9,277 bases of DNA, from assembly GCA_005893185.1 (NCBI GenBank), contig VBOS01000075.1, positions 1 to 9,277 on the forward strand, in the 5' to 3' direction. Source of the DNA: Candidatus Eiseniibacteriota bacterium. Lineage in GTDB: Bacteria; Eisenbacteria; RBG-16-71-46. The position numbers and the translations under genes were made by a program. The notes beneath the pieces were generated by a model, which worked only from the letters and a program-made list of their open reading frames with translations, had not been told where the DNA came from and did not search any database. Position 1 is the first letter of the stretch, and every line of letters starts with the position of its first letter. Shown here piece after piece: positions 6,357 through 9,277 of the stretch.

Positions 6357-7825
6357 GCTCGACCGAGCTCTGGCGCCTCTCGGCGGCGGATCTCGCCGCC
6401 CGTGTGCGCGGAGGAACCCCGGCCGCACGGGCGGCGGAGTCGGGCTTCGAAGGGCCGGCGCGCGCGTGGGAGCGCGAAGTTCACGCAATTGCGCACACCG
6501 ATGCGGAAGCGCGCGCCGCGAACGCACGGGGCACCAAGGACGGAGCGCTGGCCGGCGTCCCGATCCTTCTCAAGGACAACATCTGCACCACGGAGTTTCC
6601 CACCACGTGCGGCTCGCGGATCCTGTCCGGCTACCGGCCGCCGTACGATGCGACCGCCGTGCGCAGGCTGCGTGCCGAAGGCGCCGTCGTGATCGGCAAG
6701 GGCAACATGGACGAGTTCGCGATGGGCTCTTCGACCGAGTACAGCGCCTACGGCCCGACGCGCAATCCTTACGATCTCGCGCGCGTGCCGGGCGGATCGA
6801 GCGGCGGGCCCGCGGCGGCTGTCGCCTACGGGCTGTGCCCGATCGCGCTGGGCTCGGACACAGGCGGCTCGGTGCGCCAGCCGGCAGCGTTTTGTGGCGT
6901 GTTCGGCCTCAAGCCCACCTACGGGCGCATCTCGCGCTACGGGCTCGTCGCCTTCGGCTCGTCGCTCGACCAGATCGGGATCTTCGCCCGCCATGCCGGC
7001 GACGTGGCGCTCGCCTATTCGGTGCTCGCCGGGCCCGATCCCTACGACGCGACGACACGCGAAGGCGAAGCCCCCGACGTCTCGGGCTGGGAGCGGGGCG
7101 TAGGCGGTCTCTCGTTCGGCTGGCCGGAGAACCTGTGGAAGGAAGGCGTCGAGCCGGAGGTCATCGCAGGGCTCGAGAGCGCGGCGGAGTGGCTGGAGCG
7201 CGCGGGCGCCAGGCGCGTGCGCTTCGACTTCCTGCCCGGCGAGTACGGGGTCGCAACGTACTATCTGGTCGCGACCGCTGAGGCCAGCTCCAACCTCGCG
7301 CGCTTCGACGGGGTGCGTTACGGATTCCGGCACGAGGACAGCGCCGACCTGCACGCGCTCTACACGCGCACCCGCAGCGCGGGCTTCGGGCCCGAGGTGC
7401 AGCGCCGCATCCTGCTCGGCACCTACGCGCTCTCCGCCGGCTACTACGACGCGTACTATTTGACGGCGCAGCGCGCGCGCAGCCGCATCCGCCGCGAGTA
7501 CCAGGACGCATTTGCGCGCTGCGACTTCATGCTGCTGCCGGCTTCGCCCACGTTGCCATTCCGGATCGGCGAGAAGACCGAGGACCCGCTTGCGATGTAC
7601 CTGAGCGACATCTTCACGATCGGCGCGAACCTCGCCGGCATCCCGGGCTTGAGCGTGCCGGTCGGGCTTTCGGCGTCGGGGCTGCCGCGGGCTGTGCAGC
7701 TCCTCGGGCCCGAGGAGGGCGAGCCCACGCTGCTCGCCGCCGGGCGCGCGATCGAGATGAAAGGGGAGACGTCGCGGTTCGACCGCCGCCACGAATCGGA
7801 GTTCGCATGGCCTACGAAGCGGTGA
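6353..7825 (+). CDS. gatA: Asp-tRNA(Asn)/Glu-tRNA(Gln) amidotransferase subunit A (amidase-signature glutaminase)
   Basis: It has 490 residues, full length for GatA, and starts at GTG 6353 inside the gatC stop (GTGA overlap), with GGAG at 6338-6341 upstream. The amidase-signature triad is complete: K74 in LLKDNI, cis-Ser S149 in PGGSSGG and nucleophile S173 in SDTGGSVRQPA. The spacings match the known Lys-cisSer-Ser arrangement of GatA (K79/S154/S178 in Staphylococcus aureus, here shifted by 5). Other family blocks are MDEFAMGSSTE, GLKPTYGRISRYGLVAFGSS, SSNLARFDGVRYG and GTYALSAGYYDAYY. GatA hydrolyses glutamine and passes the ammonia through a channel to GatB. The N-terminal 60 residues are less typical of the family but contain no break. 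P153 replaces the common Ser in GGSSGGS. It overlaps gatB by 19 nt. Confidence 0.96.
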   Translation: MSSTELWRLSAADLAARVRGGTPAARAAESGFEGPARAWEREVHAIAHTDAEARAANARGTKDGALAGVPILLKDNICTTEFPTTCGSRILSGYRPPYDATAVRRLRAEGAVVIGKGNMDEFAMGSSTEYSAYGPTRNPYDLARVPGGSSGGPAAAVAYGLCPIALGSDTGGSVRQPAAFCGVFGLKPTYGRISRYGLVAFGSSLDQIGIFARHAGDVALAYSVLAGPDPYDATTREGEAPDVSGWERGVGGLSFGWPENLWKEGVEPEVIAGLESAAEWLERAGARRVRFDFLPGEYGVATYYLVATAEASSNLARFDGVRYGFRHEDSADLHALYTRTRSAGFGPEVQRRILLGTYALSAGYYDAYYLTAQRARSRIRREYQDAFARCDFMLLPASPTLPFRIGEKTEDPLAMYLSDIFTIGANLAGIPGLSVPVGLSASGLPRAVQLLGPEEGEPTLLAAGRAIEMKGETSRFDRRHESEFAWPTKR

Positions 7826-9192
7826 TCGGCCTCGAGTGCCACATCCAGCTCAACACGCGGAGCAAGATGTTCTGCGATTGCCCCGCCGCGTTCGGCGCGG
7901 AGGCCAACACCAACGTGTGCCCGGTGTGCCTCGGGCTCCCCGGCGCGCTGCCGCGCGCCAACCGCGCCGCGATCGATTCCGCGCTGCGACTCGGGATCGA
8001 TCGCGGCGAGATCACACAGTACGACCGGCCGCTGTGCGAGGGCGGCGCGCTCCCGGTGGGGAGCGGCGGGCGCCAGCGCAGCTTCGAGCTGATCCGCATC
8101 CACGTCGAGGAGGACACAGGGAAGTCGTTCCATCCCGAGCGATTCGGCGACCGCCCGGTGTCACGCGTGGACTTCAACCGCGCGGGCGTCCCGTTGCTCG
8201 AGCTGGTGACGCAGCCGGTGTTCCGCGAGACCGCGGAATGCTCAGCCTTCCTCACCGGTTTGAGGCGCCTGGTGCGCTGGCTCGCGATCTCGGACGGCGA
8301 CATGGAGAAGGGACACATGCGCTGCGACGCCAACGTGAGCATCCGGCCCGCGGGCACGACGCAGCTCGGCACCAAGACCGAGCTCAAGAACCTCAACTCG
8401 ATCCGCGGCGTCGAGAAGGGGCTCGCCGCCGAGATCGCGCGCCAGAAGCGGGCGCTCGAGGCGGGGGAGACGATCGAGCAGGCCACGCTGCTCTACGACG
8501 CCGATCACGACAAGCTCGCAGTGATGCGATCCAAGGAGTACGCGCACGACTACCGCTACTTCCCCGAGCCCGACCTCCCGCTGCTGCGCGTGAGCGCCGT
8601 GTGGATCGCGCAGGCGCGCGAGTCGCTCCCCGAGCTGCCGTGGGAGGCCGAGCGCCGGCTCGAGACGGAGTTCGCGCTCTCGGGTGAAGTGGCGTCCATC
8701 GTGGGCACGGACCGCGAGTACGTCCGGCTCATGGAGGATCTTGCGCGCGCCGGGGTCCAGCCGCGCACCGCCGCCAACTGGGTCGCGAACGTGGTGATCG
8801 CGCACATCAACCGTCTCGGCATCGACGTCGGGGGGTTTCGCGAGCGGGTGCCGCTCGCGCCCTTCGCGACGCTGCTCACGCGCATCGAGAGCGGACAGGT
8901 GACGGCCACAGCTGCCAAGAGCCTGCTCGAAGAAGTGCTCGACCAAGGCGCGGATCCGTTCACGCGCTTCACGAGCGGTGGCCAGGCGGTCTCTGGAGAC
9001 GACGTGCTGCTGCCGCTCGTGCGCGCCGTGATCGCCGAGAACCAAGGCCCGGTGGAGCAGTACCGGAACGGCAAGACCGCCACGCTCGGATTCCTCGTCG
9101 GCCAGGTGATGAAGAAGAGCGGTAGCCAGGCCGTGGCACAGACGGTGCGCGAGCTGCTGGTCCGCGAGCTGAGCGAGCCCGCGGCTACGTAG
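7807..9192 (+). CDS. gatB: Asp-tRNA(Asn)/Glu-tRNA(Gln) amidotransferase subunit B, with an internal in-frame gap
   Basis: It has 461 residues and starts at ATG 7807 with GGAG at 7798-7801, inside the end of gatA. GatB is the subunit that phosphorylates the tRNA-bound Glu/Asp with ATP and transfers the ammonia. Visible: IGLECHIQL with metal-site E10 and H12; a four-Cys knuckle (C23, C25, CPVC 38-41) like that of zinc-binding GatBs; RIHVEEDTGKS; MRCDANVSIRP; GTKTELKNLNS; DYRYFPEPDLP; and the C-terminal YqeY-like tRNA-binding domain with GFLVGQVMK near the end. Anomaly: at residues 68-71 (EITQ) the sequence jumps from ALRLGIDRGEI straight to TQYDRPLCEGG. In the family about 22 residues lie here, including the hallmark RKNYFYPD(L)PKxYQ motif. 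The gap is in frame and the rest is intact. It may be a real deletion or an assembly error. If real, activity is doubtful. Confidence 0.93.
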   Translation: MAYEAVIGLECHIQLNTRSKMFCDCPAAFGAEANTNVCPVCLGLPGALPRANRAAIDSALRLGIDRGEITQYDRPLCEGGALPVGSGGRQRSFELIRIHVEEDTGKSFHPERFGDRPVSRVDFNRAGVPLLELVTQPVFRETAECSAFLTGLRRLVRWLAISDGDMEKGHMRCDANVSIRPAGTTQLGTKTELKNLNSIRGVEKGLAAEIARQKRALEAGETIEQATLLYDADHDKLAVMRSKEYAHDYRYFPEPDLPLLRVSAVWIAQARESLPELPWEAERRLETEFALSGEVASIVGTDREYVRLMEDLARAGVQPRTAANWVANVVIAHINRLGIDVGGFRERVPLAPFATLLTRIESGQVTATAAKSLLEEVLDQGADPFTRFTSGGQAVSGDDVLLPLVRAVIAENQGPVEQYRNGKTATLGFLVGQVMKKSGSQAVAQTVRELLVRELSEPAAT

Positions 9193-9208
9193 AGCCCGCT
9201 CACGAGTC

Positions 9209-9221
9209 CGGCCTCCGGCCG
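9209..9221 (+). other. short GC hairpin after gatB, weak terminator candidate
   Basis: CGGCC-TCC-GGCCG is a perfect 5-bp stem with a 3-nt loop, 17 nt after the gatB stop. It is followed by CAAATTC rather than a T-run, so intrinsic termination is doubtful. A wider inverted repeat, CACGAG (9201-9206) with CTCGTG (9242-9247), encloses it and the ATG at 9238, so the region could fold in RNA around that start. Confidence 0.25.
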
Positions 9222-9237
9222 CAAATTCACGACCGGC

Positions 9238-9277
9238 ATGGCTCGTGCTCTGCAGTATCGCTATGCCCGAGCACTCG
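9238..9277 (+). CDS. possible 5' end of a gene resembling ATP synthase subunit delta (AtpH), cut by the window
   Basis: ATG 9238 begins MARALQYRYARAL and stays open to the window edge (13 codons). The pattern of a short leader, an aromatic or basic residue and YARAL resembles the N-terminus of F1 ATP synthase subunit delta, where ARRYARAL-type sequences are common. In the F-type ATPase this subunit sits on top of F1 and links it to the peripheral stalk. The match rests on very few residues. No Shine-Dalgarno sequence precedes the ATG. Usual order places atpF directly before atpH, and here gatB is upstream, so either the ATPase genes are split in this genome or the identification is wrong. Confidence 0.35.
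   Translation, partial: MARALQYRYARAL

Noticed and set aside
6353..6560. Unusual N-terminal 60 residues of GatA as a sign of truncation or fusion
   Set aside because: Total length (490) is normal, the triad spacing relative to Staphylococcus GatA differs by a constant 5 residues, and no frame change is visible. This is ordinary divergence of a variable helix.
3821..7792. 1323-codon open frame on the minus strand opposite pcrA, gatC and gatA
   Set aside because: It runs across three unmistakable plus-strand genes and shows no recognisable motif. Low stop frequency on the antisense strand is expected at this GC content.

Overview
The window is high-GC DNA (roughly 68-70% by eye) from a Gram-negative-type (diderm) bacterium. 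An outer-membrane Omp85-type barrel and a TamB-like C-terminus show that the cell has an outer membrane. A GatCAB amidotransferase shows that it makes Gln-tRNA and/or Asn-tRNA indirectly. The mix of a TolB-like propeller joined to an Omp85 barrel, high GC and scarce Shine-Dalgarno sites would suit an uncultured FCB-like lineage such as Candidatus Eisenbacteria or a relative. That placement is inference from style, not proof.

Layout, all on the + strand. Bases 2-340 are the C-terminal end of a TamB-like envelope protein. Bases 450-3527 encode a large secreted chimera: signal peptide, HExxH metallopeptidase-like domain, six-bladed TolB/PD40 propeller, Pro/Ala/Ser-rich linker and Omp85-type outer-membrane barrel. 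Bases 3528-3856 are a spacer with two candidate promoters and no convincing gene. Bases 3857-6073 encode PcrA/UvrD helicase. It is followed with overlapping junctions by gatC (6057-6356), gatA (6353-7825) and gatB (7807-9192). After gatB comes a short spacer with a weak hairpin, then the first 13 codons of a possible gene resembling the start of ATP synthase subunit delta.

There are two functional blocks. The first is envelope biogenesis: a TamB-like protein next to an Omp85 protein that carries protease and propeller modules where POTRA domains would be expected. The second is a housekeeping operon of helicase plus tRNA-dependent amidotransferase, with overlaps of 17, 4 and 19 nt that imply co-transcription and translational coupling.

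Two points deserve a second look. One is the chimeric Omp85 protein and its TamB neighbour. The other is GatB, which lacks in frame about 22 residues, including the family's hallmark RKNYFYPD-type motif, at a site with an AGATC sequence that fits a microhomology deletion or an assembly collapse. I see no mobile elements, CRISPR, tRNA or rRNA.
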